A stretch of DNA of 50,535 nucleotides from Paraburkholderia diazotrophica (lineage in GTDB: Bacteria; Pseudomonadota; Gammaproteobacteria; Burkholderiales; Burkholderiaceae). Position 1 is the first letter of the stretch. The number at the start of each line of letters is the position of its first letter. The DNA lies in assembly GCF_900108945.1 (NCBI RefSeq), contig NZ_FNYE01000050.1, positions 1-50,535 on the forward strand, read 5' to 3'. A program made the translations under genes and the position numbers. The notes under the pieces are model-generated. The model was not told the DNA's origin. It did no database searches and saw only the letters and a program-made list of their open reading frames with translations. Below, in pieces: positions 16,281-25,484 of this stretch.

Positions 16281-17669
16281 ATGTCCCGACAAAACGCAAT
16301 CGCCCGAGTCCGCTCGCATTTCGACAGCGGCGCTTTCTTCGACACACTGAGCCGCCGTGTCGCGCTCGCAACCGAAAGCCAGCAAGCCGATGCCGCGCCA
16401 CTGCTGCGCCGATATCTTTCAGAGGAGATCGAAAGCCAGCTTGTCTCGCTCGGCTTCGTCTGCGAGATACTGGAAAACCCCATCCCGGGCATGCCGCCGT
16501 TTCTGGTCGGCGAGCGCATCGAGTCGCCGAGTCTGCCGACCGTGCTGCTATACGGCCATGGAGATGTGATCGGTGGCGACGCGTCCAACTGGACGAACGC
16601 ACGCTCGCCGTGGCAAGTGAAAGTCGAAGGCGAGCGCTGGTACGGCCGCGGTATCGCGGATAACAAAGCCCAGCATTCGATCAATCTCGCGGCGCTCGCG
16701 ACGGTCTTCGCGGAACGCGGCGAGCTAGGCTTCAATGTGAAGATCATCTTCGAGATGGGCGAGGAGGTCGGCTCGCCGGGGCTCGACGTCATGTGTTCGA
16801 CGCTGCGCGAACGCCTGCGCGCCGACTTGCTGATCGCCTCTGACGGCCCGCGACAACGCGCGCCCTCGCCCACGGTATTCCTCGGTTCGCGCGGCGCGCT
16901 GCATTTCCGTCTGTCACTGGTCAATGCGTTCGGCGCGCGTCATTCGGGCAACTGGGGCGGCGTGCTCGCCAATCCGGCGACCGTGCTCGCGAATGCGCTT
17001 GCGAGCCTCGTCGACGGTCACGGTCGCATCCGTATCAACGGCCTCCTGCCGCCCGCCATTCCGCCGCAAGTGCGTGAACGCGTCGCGCATCTCGAGATCG
17101 GCAAGGACGAAGGCGATCCGCCTTTGTCGCCGAATTGGGGCGAACCGGGGCTGACGCCCGCCGAACGTGTATTCGCCTGGAACACGCTCGAAGTCCTCGC
17201 GATGCAGTCGGGCAACGTCGCCAATCCTGTGAGCGCGATTCCACGCGCGGCGGAAGCGGTCTGCCAGTTGCGCTTCGTCGTCGGCACCGACTGGCATCGC
17301 GCGAAAGAACTGATCGAAGCGCATCTCGCCCGCGAGGGCTTCGACGGTATCGAAGTGACGATCGAAGCATCGGGCGCCGCAACGAGGCTCGATCCGAACA
17401 ACCCCTGGGTCGCGTTCACGGAACGCTCGATCGAATCGACGACGGGCAAGCCCGTGACGCTGCTGCCCAATCTCGGCGGCACGATTCCGAACGAATGCTT
17501 CGCGGACACGCTCGCTCTGCCGACCATCTGGATTCCACACTCGTATCCCGGCTGTCGTCAGCATGCGCCCGACGAGCACGTGCTCGCGCCCGTCATGCGC
17601 GAAGCACTGGAGTTGATGACGGGCGTCTTCTGGGATCTGGGCGAGCCCGATGCGCCGCACAGCAGTTGA
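16281..17669 (+). CDS. M20-family metallopeptidase/amidohydrolase
   Basis: 462 residues from the ATG at 16281. The di-metal site of M20 enzymes is recognisable: His93 and Asp95 in LYGHGDV, Asp127 in GRGIADNKAQH, the Glu pair 161-162 in EMGEEVGSPG, and a late His in SYPGCRQHAPDE. An inserted lid domain lies between about 190 and 330. Relatives cleave dipeptides, N-acyl amino acids, carbamoyl groups or succinyl groups in the cytoplasm. It heads a plus-strand cassette with a transporter, a class V aminotransferase-like enzyme and a cupin, so it may release an amino acid from a conjugate. The substrate is not predictable. Confidence 0.88.
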   Translation: MSRQNAIARVRSHFDSGAFFDTLSRRVALATESQQADAAPLLRRYLSEEIESQLVSLGFVCEILENPIPGMPPFLVGERIESPSLPTVLLYGHGDVIGGDASNWTNARSPWQVKVEGERWYGRGIADNKAQHSINLAALATVFAERGELGFNVKIIFEMGEEVGSPGLDVMCSTLRERLRADLLIASDGPRQRAPSPTVFLGSRGALHFRLSLVNAFGARHSGNWGGVLANPATVLANALASLVDGHGRIRINGLLPPAIPPQVRERVAHLEIGKDEGDPPLSPNWGEPGLTPAERVFAWNTLEVLAMQSGNVANPVSAIPRAAEAVCQLRFVVGTDWHRAKELIEAHLAREGFDGIEVTIEASGAATRLDPNNPWVAFTERSIESTTGKPVTLLPNLGGTIPNECFADTLALPTIWIPHSYPGCRQHAPDEHVLAPVMREALELMTGVFWDLGEPDAPHSS

Positions 17670-17730
17670 AGCCGTACAACAGTGGCGCCGTTTTAGCTCT
17701 CCTCCCGACCTCTTGCACGGAACACACACC

Positions 17731-19023
17731 ATGGATTCGACTGTCATCGACGATGGCGTACACCGCCCCGACGCGGGGCCCATGCGGCGTCTGATCGTCG
17801 CGACGAGTATCGGCAACGCACTCGAATGGTTCGACTTCGCGGCCTACGGCTTCTTCGCCGTCACGCTGTCGAAGCTGTTTTTCCCGGCGCACGACGAGAC
17901 CGTCTCCCTGCTGATGACGTTCGGCACCTTCGGTCTCTCCTATGTGTTCCGCCCGCTCGGTGCGCTGTTGCTCGGACGTTATGCGGACCGTCGCGGACGC
18001 AAGGCGGCGCTGCTCCTGTCGCTTGCATTGACGACAATCGGCACGCTCATCTGCGCGGTCATTCCGACGTATGCACAGATTGGCCTTGCCGCGCCTGTCG
18101 GCCTGATGACCGCGCGCATTCTCATCTCTTTCTCGACAGGCGGCGAGTTTGGCAGCGGCACGGCGCTCATGATTGAGCAGAAGAGCAAGCGCAAGGCATT
18201 CCTCGCGAGCTGGCAGTTCTCCAGCCAGGGCATGAGCACCGTGCTCGCGTCGTGCGCGGGGCTCGCGCTCAGCACGCAGTTGTCGCCGGAACAGATCGAA
18301 TCGTGGGGATGGCGTGCGCCTTTCATCTTCGGCTTGCTGGTCGCGCCTGTAGGGCTTTATATCCGCAAGCATATCGACGATACGTTGCCCGACGCCGCTC
18401 ACAGCGCGAAGCGCAACGCCCCTGTGCGCGAACTGCTCGCGCAGAGCAAGGGCCGCATCCTGCTCGCTGCCGGCATCATGGCCGTATCGACGGCCGCGAG
18501 CTATCTGATGATCCTCTACATGCCGACCTACGCTGTGAAGCAATTGCACTTGCCGGCATCGACGGGCTTCGCCGCGACGGTTGTGACGGGCGCAATCCTG
18601 ATGATCTTCACGCCGCTCATGGGCCATCTCGCAGATCGCTACGGACGCAGCCGCATGATGGTGATCTCGGCCGTGATCACCATCGCTACGATCTATCCGT
18701 GCTTCGCGTGGCTGCTGTCGAGCCCATCGTTCTCCGTGCTGATGGCGATCATGGTGTTGGCCGGCGCGTTGAAGGCCATCTACTTCGGTCCGCTCGCTGC
18801 CGTGCTCTCGTCGCTCTTCCCGACCAGCGTGCGCAGCACGGGTCTCGGATTCAGCTACAACATCGGCGTCATGGTGTTCGGCGGATTCACGCCGTGGCTC
18901 GTGACCGCGATGATCGGCGCGACGCACAATCCGCTGTCGCCCGCGTTCTACCTGATGGCGTGCGCGGTGTTGAGCCTTGCATGCGTCGCGCTCTATCACT
19001 ACAAGCTCGTCAAGCACATCTGA
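17731..19023 (+). CDS. MFS transporter, metabolite:H+ symporter type
   Basis: 430 residues with about 12 membrane segments. The motif EWFDFAAYGFFA in the first helix and GRYADRRGRKAALL in loop 2-3 mark the metabolite:H+ symporter family (relatives of the proline/betaine, shikimate and citrate carriers); a second copy of the loop motif is GHLADRYGRSRMM. It starts 61 bp after the M20 gene and is followed by the aminotransferase start only three bases after its stop, so it is in the same operon. It probably imports the cassette's substrate. Confidence 0.92.
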   Translation: MDSTVIDDGVHRPDAGPMRRLIVATSIGNALEWFDFAAYGFFAVTLSKLFFPAHDETVSLLMTFGTFGLSYVFRPLGALLLGRYADRRGRKAALLLSLALTTIGTLICAVIPTYAQIGLAAPVGLMTARILISFSTGGEFGSGTALMIEQKSKRKAFLASWQFSSQGMSTVLASCAGLALSTQLSPEQIESWGWRAPFIFGLLVAPVGLYIRKHIDDTLPDAAHSAKRNAPVRELLAQSKGRILLAAGIMAVSTAASYLMILYMPTYAVKQLHLPASTGFAATVVTGAILMIFTPLMGHLADRYGRSRMMVISAVITIATIYPCFAWLLSSPSFSVLMAIMVLAGALKAIYFGPLAAVLSSLFPTSVRSTGLGFSYNIGVMVFGGFTPWLVTAMIGATHNPLSPAFYLMACAVLSLACVALYHYKLVKHI

Positions 19024-19026
19024 GCC

Positions 19027-20160
19027 ATGAACCATCTCACCAACGATTTCAGCGGCTGGCTGATGTATCACTCGGTCGGCGTGTATCCGGGCCATCGCGA
19101 AGCAATGACGGAAGCGCTCGCGAATTTTGCCGCAACGTGGTGCGCGCCAGACGACACGCGCTGGGACGCCGCGCTTGCCGCACGCGCGCAGCTGCTTTCC
19201 GACTGGGCCGCGCTGATCGGTGCGCAAGACGCGAACGTGTTTGGCGCGCAAAACGTGACCGATGCCTTTGCCCGCTATCTCGACGGCCTCGCTGACGACG
19301 TGCTGCGCAATCGCATCGTGCTCGTCGCGGCGGATTGCTTCCCGAGCCTGCACTTCCTGCTGACGGGCCTCGCACAGCGACGCGGCTTCACGCTGCGTAC
19401 CGTGCCCGTACGCCAGGGGGAAAGCTATGTGCGCGACGAAGACTTCATCGAGGCATGGACCGACGATGTCGCGCTAGTGCTCGTGACGTGGGTATCGTCG
19501 CTGACATCGAAGCGCGTGAATCTTGCCGCGATGTGCGAGCAGGCACGCCGACGCGGCAGCCTCGCGGCGCTCGATGTCACGCAGGGCATCGGCATCCTGC
19601 CGTTCGATCTGAACGACACGCCCTTCGACTTCGTCTGCGGGTCGACGCTCAAATGGCTGTGCGGCGCGCCGGGCACAGGCCTGGGCTATATCGCGCCGCA
19701 TGCGCTCAAAGCGGGCGCGACGCCTGCCGTGCGCGGCTGGTTCAGTCAGGAAAATCCGTTCAACTGGAACATCGATGCCTTCAGCTATGCATCCGACGCG
19801 CGCCGCTTCGATACGGGCACACCTTCGGTGCTGCCTTTCGTCGCCTCGCAGCCGGGCATGTCATGGATGCGCGCGCAGCCTGAAGGCAGCGTGCGCGCAC
19901 ACAATCTTGCGCTGTGCCACGAACTGATCGCACTCGTCGACGACAAGGGTTATCGCCTGCTCTCCCCGCGCACCGACGACGAACGCGGCGCGAGCATCAT
20001 GGCCGAAGTCCCTGCTCATCTCGATGCTGCGAAGATTGTCGTGCAACTGAAGGACGCGGGCCTCTTCGTCGATTCGCGCAGCCGCACGCTGCGCTTCTCG
20101 CCGGGTATCTGCACGACCCGCGCGGGACTCGACAGGCTCGCGCAATGTCTGCCGCGATGA
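19027..20160 (+). CDS. Class V (NifS/kynureninase-like) PLP-dependent enzyme
   Basis: 377 residues, ATG at 19027, three bases after the transporter stop. The PLP-binding residues are visible: Asp183 in AALDVTQGIGI and Lys209 in CGSTLKWLCGAPGTG. An Arg in RTLRFSPGICTT near the end would bind substrate carboxylate. Class V enzymes of this size include cysteine desulfurases, kynureninase-like C-C hydrolases and serine/alanine-glyoxylate aminotransferases; no desulfurase-type catalytic Cys loop was noticed. Context suggests degradation of the amino-acid product of the M20 enzyme. Confidence 0.88.
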   Translation: MNHLTNDFSGWLMYHSVGVYPGHREAMTEALANFAATWCAPDDTRWDAALAARAQLLSDWAALIGAQDANVFGAQNVTDAFARYLDGLADDVLRNRIVLVAADCFPSLHFLLTGLAQRRGFTLRTVPVRQGESYVRDEDFIEAWTDDVALVLVTWVSSLTSKRVNLAAMCEQARRRGSLAALDVTQGIGILPFDLNDTPFDFVCGSTLKWLCGAPGTGLGYIAPHALKAGATPAVRGWFSQENPFNWNIDAFSYASDARRFDTGTPSVLPFVASQPGMSWMRAQPEGSVRAHNLALCHELIALVDDKGYRLLSPRTDDERGASIMAEVPAHLDAAKIVVQLKDAGLFVDSRSRTLRFSPGICTTRAGLDRLAQCLPR

Positions 20161-20271
20161 TTGCGGGCGGCGTCTTCTCTCGCGCGCCGCGGCGCATGGG
20201 CATCGCCTGCGTGCTGACAGGGCCGCCGGTGCGCACGAACATGATGCGCCACCGCTTCCCTTTCCTCACCG

Positions 20272-21408
20272 ATGCGAATTCCCATGAACACTTCTTCCAT
20301 TACTTCCTCACCGGCTGATGCAGCGATCGAAGGCGTGCGAGGCATTCTCGTATCCATGCCTTGCACCGACCTTCCCGCCACGATGCAGTTCTTCATCACG
20401 CGCCTGGGCTTCCGGCTCGATGCGATCTTCCCCGCAGACGGTCCGCGCACCGCGATCCTTTCTCGCGACGGTTTCAAACTACGACTCGGCCTCGATATAC
20501 GCGACGGCATCAATACGCTAGACGTCCTCTGCGACGATCCTTCGCAAATGCCCGGCGAAACGCGCGAGCTGATCGCGCCGAATGGCGTCACCGTTCGGCT
20601 CGTTCACGCCAATCCGCCGATGGTGCTGCCGCCGACGCGCCAGCAACTCGTGCTCGCCCGCGCAAACGACGATGCACACTGGAGCGTCGGACGCGCGGGC
20701 ATGCGTTATCGCGATCTGCTGCCCGAACGACATGGCGGTGCGTTCATCGCGTCGCACATTCGCATTCTCGATGGCGGACCCGTGCCCGATTACGTGCATT
20801 TCCACAAGATCCGCTTTCAGACCATCTTCTGCCGAAAGGGCTGGGTGCGTCTCGTCTACGAAGGGCAAGGCGATCCATTCGTCCTCGAAGCGGGTGATTG
20901 TGTGCTTCAGCCGCCCGAGATCCGTCATCGCGTGCTGGAAAGTTCGGCGGGTGCCGAGGTGATCGAACTCGGCAGCCCCGCCGAACACATCACGATGGCC
21001 GATCACAACATGGCGCTGCCCTCGCCTGTCTATGATCCGGACCATGAATTCAACGGTCAGCGCTTCGTCCGGCATGTCGCAAAGCAGGCGGTGTGGAAAG
21101 CGTGGAAATCGCCGGGCTTCGTCGTGACGGACACAGGCATCGGCGCGGCAACGAAGGGACTCGCGGGCGTGCGCGTGATACGACCGCAAGGCGAGGGACA
21201 AGAAGCCTTGCGCATGCACGATACGGAGTTCTGTTTCTTCTTCGTGCTCGCGGGCAGTTTCGACGTCGTGCAAGGTGACGAGCAATGGCGTCTCTGCGCG
21301 GACGACAGCATCGCGATCCCGGGCATGCTTCCTTACGCGTTCAAGCATTGCAGCGCGGATCTGGAACTGCTCGAAGTGACCTTGCCGGCCGATTTCTCAC
21401 TCTCATGA
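20272..21408 (+). CDS. VOC-like plus cupin domain protein
   Basis: 378 residues from 20272; an internal ATG at 20284 is equally possible and neither has a strong Shine-Dalgarno. Residues about 15-115 (MPCTDLPATMQFFITRLGFRL) look like a glyoxalase/vicinal-oxygen-chelate half-module. Residues about 165-245 form a cupin barrel (YVHFHKIRFQTIFCRKGWVR, then GDCVLQPPEIRHRV). Residues about 270-370 form a second cupin (DTEFCFFFVLAGSF, then DDSIAIPGMLPYAFKHC). Metal-binding His residues are plausible in HFHK and in IRHRV. It could be a dioxygenase, isomerase or lyase of the cassette; the domain fusion is unusual. Confidence 0.75.
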   Translation: MRIPMNTSSITSSPADAAIEGVRGILVSMPCTDLPATMQFFITRLGFRLDAIFPADGPRTAILSRDGFKLRLGLDIRDGINTLDVLCDDPSQMPGETRELIAPNGVTVRLVHANPPMVLPPTRQQLVLARANDDAHWSVGRAGMRYRDLLPERHGGAFIASHIRILDGGPVPDYVHFHKIRFQTIFCRKGWVRLVYEGQGDPFVLEAGDCVLQPPEIRHRVLESSAGAEVIELGSPAEHITMADHNMALPSPVYDPDHEFNGQRFVRHVAKQAVWKAWKSPGFVVTDTGIGAATKGLAGVRVIRPQGEGQEALRMHDTEFCFFFVLAGSFDVVQGDEQWRLCADDSIAIPGMLPYAFKHCSADLELLEVTLPADFSLS

Positions 21409-21491
21409 ACAACCGCTCGTGATCGTTTTATGGAAGCGCGATGGCCGGTTTCGGCGTCGCGCTTTTTTCATTCCCACGCTGGAAAGAAGCC

Positions 21492-21531
21492 TTGCGATTC
21501 TCGCAAACCCAGCTTGATAGATTGCGAATAC
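21492..21531 (+). promoter_or_regulatory. Candidate regulator box and shared motif upstream of the porin
   Basis: A perfect dyad TTGCGA-TTC-TCGCAA (21492-21506) is followed by CTTGATAGATTGCGAATAC (21513-21531), the string also found before the M20 gene. Shared sequence between the two ends of the cassette suggests common control by the LysR protein. Confidence 0.5.
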
Positions 21532-21629
21532 AAGAATTTTTTCGTGTGGGTAATGTGGCACGCGGAGCCGACGATACACGCACTCCATCCGCGATAGGTT
21601 CTCCACAAATCCATTACTTCGTCATGCAA

Positions 21630-22805
21630 ATGAAGAAAAAGACAATATCGGCTTTCGCGCTTCTCGCTGCCTGCGGCGTTGCGCAAGCGAATACCAGTTC
21701 CGTCACGCTGTACGGACTCATCGACTACGGCGTGAACTACCAGAGCAACGCCGGAGGCGGACGCGTGTTCGGCGGCGCGAGTGGCATCATGCAGGGCTCA
21801 CGCTGGGGCTTCAAGGGTGTCGAGGACCTGGGCGGCGGTCTGTCGGCGATCTTTCAGCTCGAAAACGGCTTCGATCTCGGTAAAGGCACTGCGCTGCAGG
21901 GCGGTTTGTTGTTCGGACGCCAGGCGTACATGGGGCTGTCGAGCAAGACGTATGGCACGTTGACACTGGGACGTCAGTACGATTCGCTCGTGACGTTCGT
22001 CGAATCCCGCATGAATTCGGCGAACTATGGCGGCGGTACCACTGCGCATCCGGGCGATCTCGACAACCTCAACAACAGCAAGCGCGTAAACAACTCGGTG
22101 AAGTATATGAGCCCCAGCTTTGGCGGGCTCACCGTTGGCGGCGTGTATGGCTTTGGCGGACAGGCAGGCGATTTCACGCGCAATCAGATCTGGTCGGTCG
22201 GTGCAGGCTACGAATATGGCAACTTCTCAGCGGGCGCGGCCCTCATGGAAGTGAGAAACCCGAACCAATCGTTCTTTACGGCAACGCCCACGAACATCAC
22301 AGGTACGAACGTCAACAATATGACGGCAAGCCCGGTCTACAGCGGATACGCTTCAGCTCACACTTATCAGGCCGTCGCCGTCGCTGGCAACTATACCTTC
22401 GGTCCCGCTACATTTGGTCTTGTCTATAGCAACGTGCAATTCAAGGATCTCGGCGATACATCGTCCGGCTCCGATCCCCTCAAACTGACGGGCACCGCGA
22501 AGTTCAATACGGGCGAATTCAATCTAACCTATTTCTGGACGCCGGCTCTGGCGAGCGAACTCGTCTATAGCTACACGCATGGCTCGGGAGCGGGGACGAT
22601 CGGCAACTCTGAGTACAACACCATTTCGTTGTCACTCGACTATTACCTTTCGAAGCGCACGGACGTGTACGTCATCAGCAGCACGCAATTTGCGAGTGGT
22701 ACAGATTCAACGGGCCACGCGGCGCGAGCGACGCTCAATGCGCTGACGGCATCATCGACGAACCGGCAGACGTTCGTTCAGTTAGGGATTCGACACAAGT
22801 TCTGA
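21630..22805 (+). CDS. Gram-negative general porin (OmpC-like)
   Basis: 391 residues from the MKKK start at 21630 (an ATG two codons earlier is possible). A signal peptide (KKKTISAFALLAACGVAQA) is followed by SSVTLYGLIDYGVNY, the usual first strand of betaproteobacterial trimeric porins. SRWGFKGVEDLGGGLSAIFQ and the final strand ending in Phe (RHKF) are also diagnostic. It forms a 16-strand outer-membrane barrel. Its closeness to the transporter cassette and the shared upstream motif suggest a dedicated outer-membrane entry route for that substrate. Confidence 0.94.
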   Translation: MKKKTISAFALLAACGVAQANTSSVTLYGLIDYGVNYQSNAGGGRVFGGASGIMQGSRWGFKGVEDLGGGLSAIFQLENGFDLGKGTALQGGLLFGRQAYMGLSSKTYGTLTLGRQYDSLVTFVESRMNSANYGGGTTAHPGDLDNLNNSKRVNNSVKYMSPSFGGLTVGGVYGFGGQAGDFTRNQIWSVGAGYEYGNFSAGAALMEVRNPNQSFFTATPTNITGTNVNNMTASPVYSGYASAHTYQAVAVAGNYTFGPATFGLVYSNVQFKDLGDTSSGSDPLKLTGTAKFNTGEFNLTYFWTPALASELVYSYTHGSGAGTIGNSEYNTISLSLDYYLSKRTDVYVISSTQFASGTDSTGHAARATLNALTASSTNRQTFVQLGIRHKF

Positions 22806-23179
22806 GCCCGCAAACCGCCGCGACGTGATCTGCGAAGCGTTGGAAGCGAAGCGTCCGGGTAAACCGTTTGGCCGCGATAGCGGCGTAAATCCGGGGCCGA
22901 CGCGGTTTAGAATGCGCAAGCCAACATCGGGGAGCGTGCAAGCGCGAGCGTCCTGACGACTCGACGTGGTCATAGACCCTGGCACGCACGGATGCTCTTT
23001 GCGCGAGAACAACCAGATTTCCGCTCTGGCCAGTTCCAATGTAAGTTGGGCCACGCGAGCGTCTCTTTGGAAGGTTTCGCGCACAACAAAGTCCGCCGCG
23101 CCCTGCCCGAAAAGCTCACTCCAGTTCTGGATAGTATCGTTTGCCCATGTCGGCGAGTCATTCTAAAGCTTCCGCGCGA
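22806..23179. other. Convergent spacer after the porin; nothing seen
   Basis: The 374 bp between the porin stop and the amidohydrolase stop hold only short overlapping frames without motifs. No clear terminator hairpin with a T-run was found. Confidence 0.5.
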
Positions 23180-24076
23180 TCACGTGCCGCAGGAACAAGG
23201 TCTCAAACCGTTGAACATATAAAGCCTTGCAGGCGTGTCCGCGAGGACTGCACTGCGCTCTTCATCATCCGCAAGCAGCGCGCGAAACAGCTTGAGCGCG
23301 TGGGCAAAATGCTCACGGGCTTCGTACTGTGTATGCGGCCAGTCGCTGCCCCACATCAGGCGACCAGGACCGAACGCCTCCTTCAAAAGACGAACCGCTT
23401 CATGCATGTCATCGTCACCCGTGCGAAGGTCGCGCCAGTTCCGGTACGCCGCTGATATCTTCACCCACACGCGCTGCGTATGAGCCAGTTCGAGAAGACG
23501 GCGAAAGCCCGGGTCACGGACACCGAGATCAGGATCGGGCCTGCCGAAATGATCGACGACCACGTTCACGCCGGCTTCCAGAAGCGGCTCGACGATACGC
23601 TGCAGCCGCGCCGCTTCCGCATGCACCTCGACATGCCATCCCAGTTCTCGGACATATGCGAGCGTTTGTCCGCTCACCCAGTTATCGAGTGGCAGGTCGG
23701 CATGGCCGATCAGATTCAGGCGGATTCCAGCGACGCCCGCGTCCGCCATCTCCGTCAGTGTGTCTTTTGCGCAGTCGCGCCCGATCACCGCGACGCCACG
23801 TAGTCTTTCGGGCGCGCGGCGCAACGCATCGAGCAGATAGCTGCAATCCGCGCCAAGAAAGCTGGGCTGTACAAGCACGCCGTGTGTTATGCCGTGCGCG
23901 TCCAGTTGTGCCAGATAGGCGTCGAGCGGCGCGTCGTAGTCGGGCGCATAGCGCCGCCGCTGGGTGAGCGGCAGGCCGCGCTCGAATACATGCGCATGCG
24001 TATCGACAGATCCAATGCGGGCGGGACGACGCGCATCCTGCCGATGGCTCGCGTCTGTCCCCGACTTCTCCATCAT
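23180..24076 (-). CDS. Amidohydrolase-superfamily lactonase-type hydrolase
   Basis: 298 residues; the ATG at 24076 is preferred because AAGGA sits six bases upstream, although 24082 and 24073 are also in frame. A metal site DTHAHVF opens the TIM barrel, VDHFGRPDPDLG and MWGSDWPHTQ provide later metal and catalytic residues. This is the group that includes 2-pyrone-4,6-dicarboxylate hydrolase (LigI), fuconolactonase-like and sulfomuconolactone hydrolases. It lies 49 bp after an MFS gene in the same direction and under a GntR gene, so it likely opens a lactone of an imported organic acid. Confidence 0.88.
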   Translation of the reverse strand: MMEKSGTDASHRQDARRPARIGSVDTHAHVFERGLPLTQRRRYAPDYDAPLDAYLAQLDAHGITHGVLVQPSFLGADCSYLLDALRRAPERLRGVAVIGRDCAKDTLTEMADAGVAGIRLNLIGHADLPLDNWVSGQTLAYVRELGWHVEVHAEAARLQRIVEPLLEAGVNVVVDHFGRPDPDLGVRDPGFRRLLELAHTQRVWVKISAAYRNWRDLRTGDDDMHEAVRLLKEAFGPGRLMWGSDWPHTQYEAREHFAHALKLFRALLADDEERSAVLADTPARLYMFNGLRPCSCGT

Positions 24077-24125
24077 GAACATTCCTTCATCACCGGTCTT
24101 GCGCGGCTACGCGCGAATGCGCGCG

Positions 24126-25433
24126 TCAATGCCTTTGCGCGTGAGAGAGCGCGCCCGGATGTTGCGTATCCAAAGCGGCATCGCCTAGTGCTCGGCCGCG
24201 CGTCTCCGGCAGCATCAGCACGGACAGCACGACGATCGCGTAGGCGAGTCCTGCATCGATCCCGATCGCCGTTCCGAGTGACATATTTGCGGACATCTGT
24301 CCGACGAGCACCGGAAAACCCGCCGATGCAACACGGCCGAAGTTGTAGCAGAACCCGACACCCGTGCCGCGCATCCCACGCGGATACAGTTCGTTGAACA
24401 ACGCGCCCATGCTCGCGGGAATGCCCGCTGCAAAAAAGCCCAGCGGAAAGCCGAAGAACAGCATCGCGGTATTGCCGAGCGGAAGAAACAGATAGGCGAT
24501 CACGGTTATCACGCAGCAGATCGCAAACGTGAGAATGGTCTTGCGGCGTCCGATGCGGTCCAGCAGTTGCGCGCTCGCGATGCACCCGCAAAAGAATGCG
24601 ACGATCACGACAGCGAGGTAGCCTCCCGTGCCCAGCACCGAAAGGTGGCGCTCGCTCTTCAGAAACGTGGGCAGCCAGGTCATCAGCGCATAGTAGCCGC
24701 CATGCGCGCCGACGCCGAGCAACGCGCCGATCAGCGTCATACGCAACACTTGTGGAGAAAAAATGCCGACGATCGCACCGGGCGCCGGTTCGTCCTGGCG
24801 CACTCGCGGATCGCGCGCCGTGCGGGCAGGCACGGCGGGTTCCTGCACGCCGCGTCGAACGTAAAGGATCAGCAGCGCGGGAATGATGCCGATCCCGAAC
24901 ATCGCGCGCCACGCGGTTTCCCCGGGCAGCAGCGAAAACATCACCGCATAGAGCAGCACCGCTGCGCCCCAGCCGACGGCCCATGCGCTCTGTACGCTGC
25001 CCATTGCCTTGCCGCGATGCTCGTTGCGGATCGTCTCCGCCATCAGCACTGCGCCGGCCGCCCATTCCCCTCCGAAGCCGAACCCCTGCAGCGTCTTGAG
25101 CACGAGGAACTGCGGATAGTTCTGCGCGAACGCGCACAGGAATGTGAACACGGAAAAGAACGCGACCGTCCATTGAAGCGTCTTTACGCGACCCAGCCGG
25201 TCCGACAGCATGCCCGCGATCCAGCCGCCCAGCGCGGACGCGACCAGCGTGACGCCACTGACGAGCCCCGCTTGAGTGCGACTGATCGACCATTCCGCGA
25301 CGATCGCCGGAATCACGAGGCTGAACATCTGCACGTCGAGCGAATCAAGCGCCCATCCGCCGAAACACGCCCAAAACGTCCGGCGTTCGTTGCCTGAAAT
25401 CTCGCTGAACCACTTGAACATTGCCGTCTCCAT
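24126..25433 (-). CDS. MFS transporter, organic-acid/aromatic-acid type
   Basis: 435 residues from the ATG at 25433 (AGGAG nine bases upstream; 25421 is an alternative). About 12 membrane segments; GWALDSLDVQMFSLVIPAI in helix 1 and GMLSDRLGRVKTLQ in loop 2-3 are characteristic of sialate/aromatic-acid:H+ symporter relatives. GFGFGGEWAAGAVLMAE in helix 4 fits the same group. It is likely co-transcribed with the amidohydrolase gene and would import its substrate or precursor. Confidence 0.92.
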   Translation of the reverse strand: METAMFKWFSEISGNERRTFWACFGGWALDSLDVQMFSLVIPAIVAEWSISRTQAGLVSGVTLVASALGGWIAGMLSDRLGRVKTLQWTVAFFSVFTFLCAFAQNYPQFLVLKTLQGFGFGGEWAAGAVLMAETIRNEHRGKAMGSVQSAWAVGWGAAVLLYAVMFSLLPGETAWRAMFGIGIIPALLILYVRRGVQEPAVPARTARDPRVRQDEPAPGAIVGIFSPQVLRMTLIGALLGVGAHGGYYALMTWLPTFLKSERHLSVLGTGGYLAVVIVAFFCGCIASAQLLDRIGRRKTILTFAICCVITVIAYLFLPLGNTAMLFFGFPLGFFAAGIPASMGALFNELYPRGMRGTGVGFCYNFGRVASAGFPVLVGQMSANMSLGTAIGIDAGLAYAIVVLSVLMLPETRGRALGDAALDTQHPGALSHAQRH

Positions 25434-25484
25434 GCGTCGTCGCTCCTGCATGGGAAACGACGTGTTCCTGATGGCCGCCGATTG

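Noticed and set aside
17593..19353. 586-codon minus-strand open frame
   Set aside because: It is antisense to the MFS transporter, is extremely Arg/His/Gln-rich and has no motif; it is a GC-driven shadow frame.
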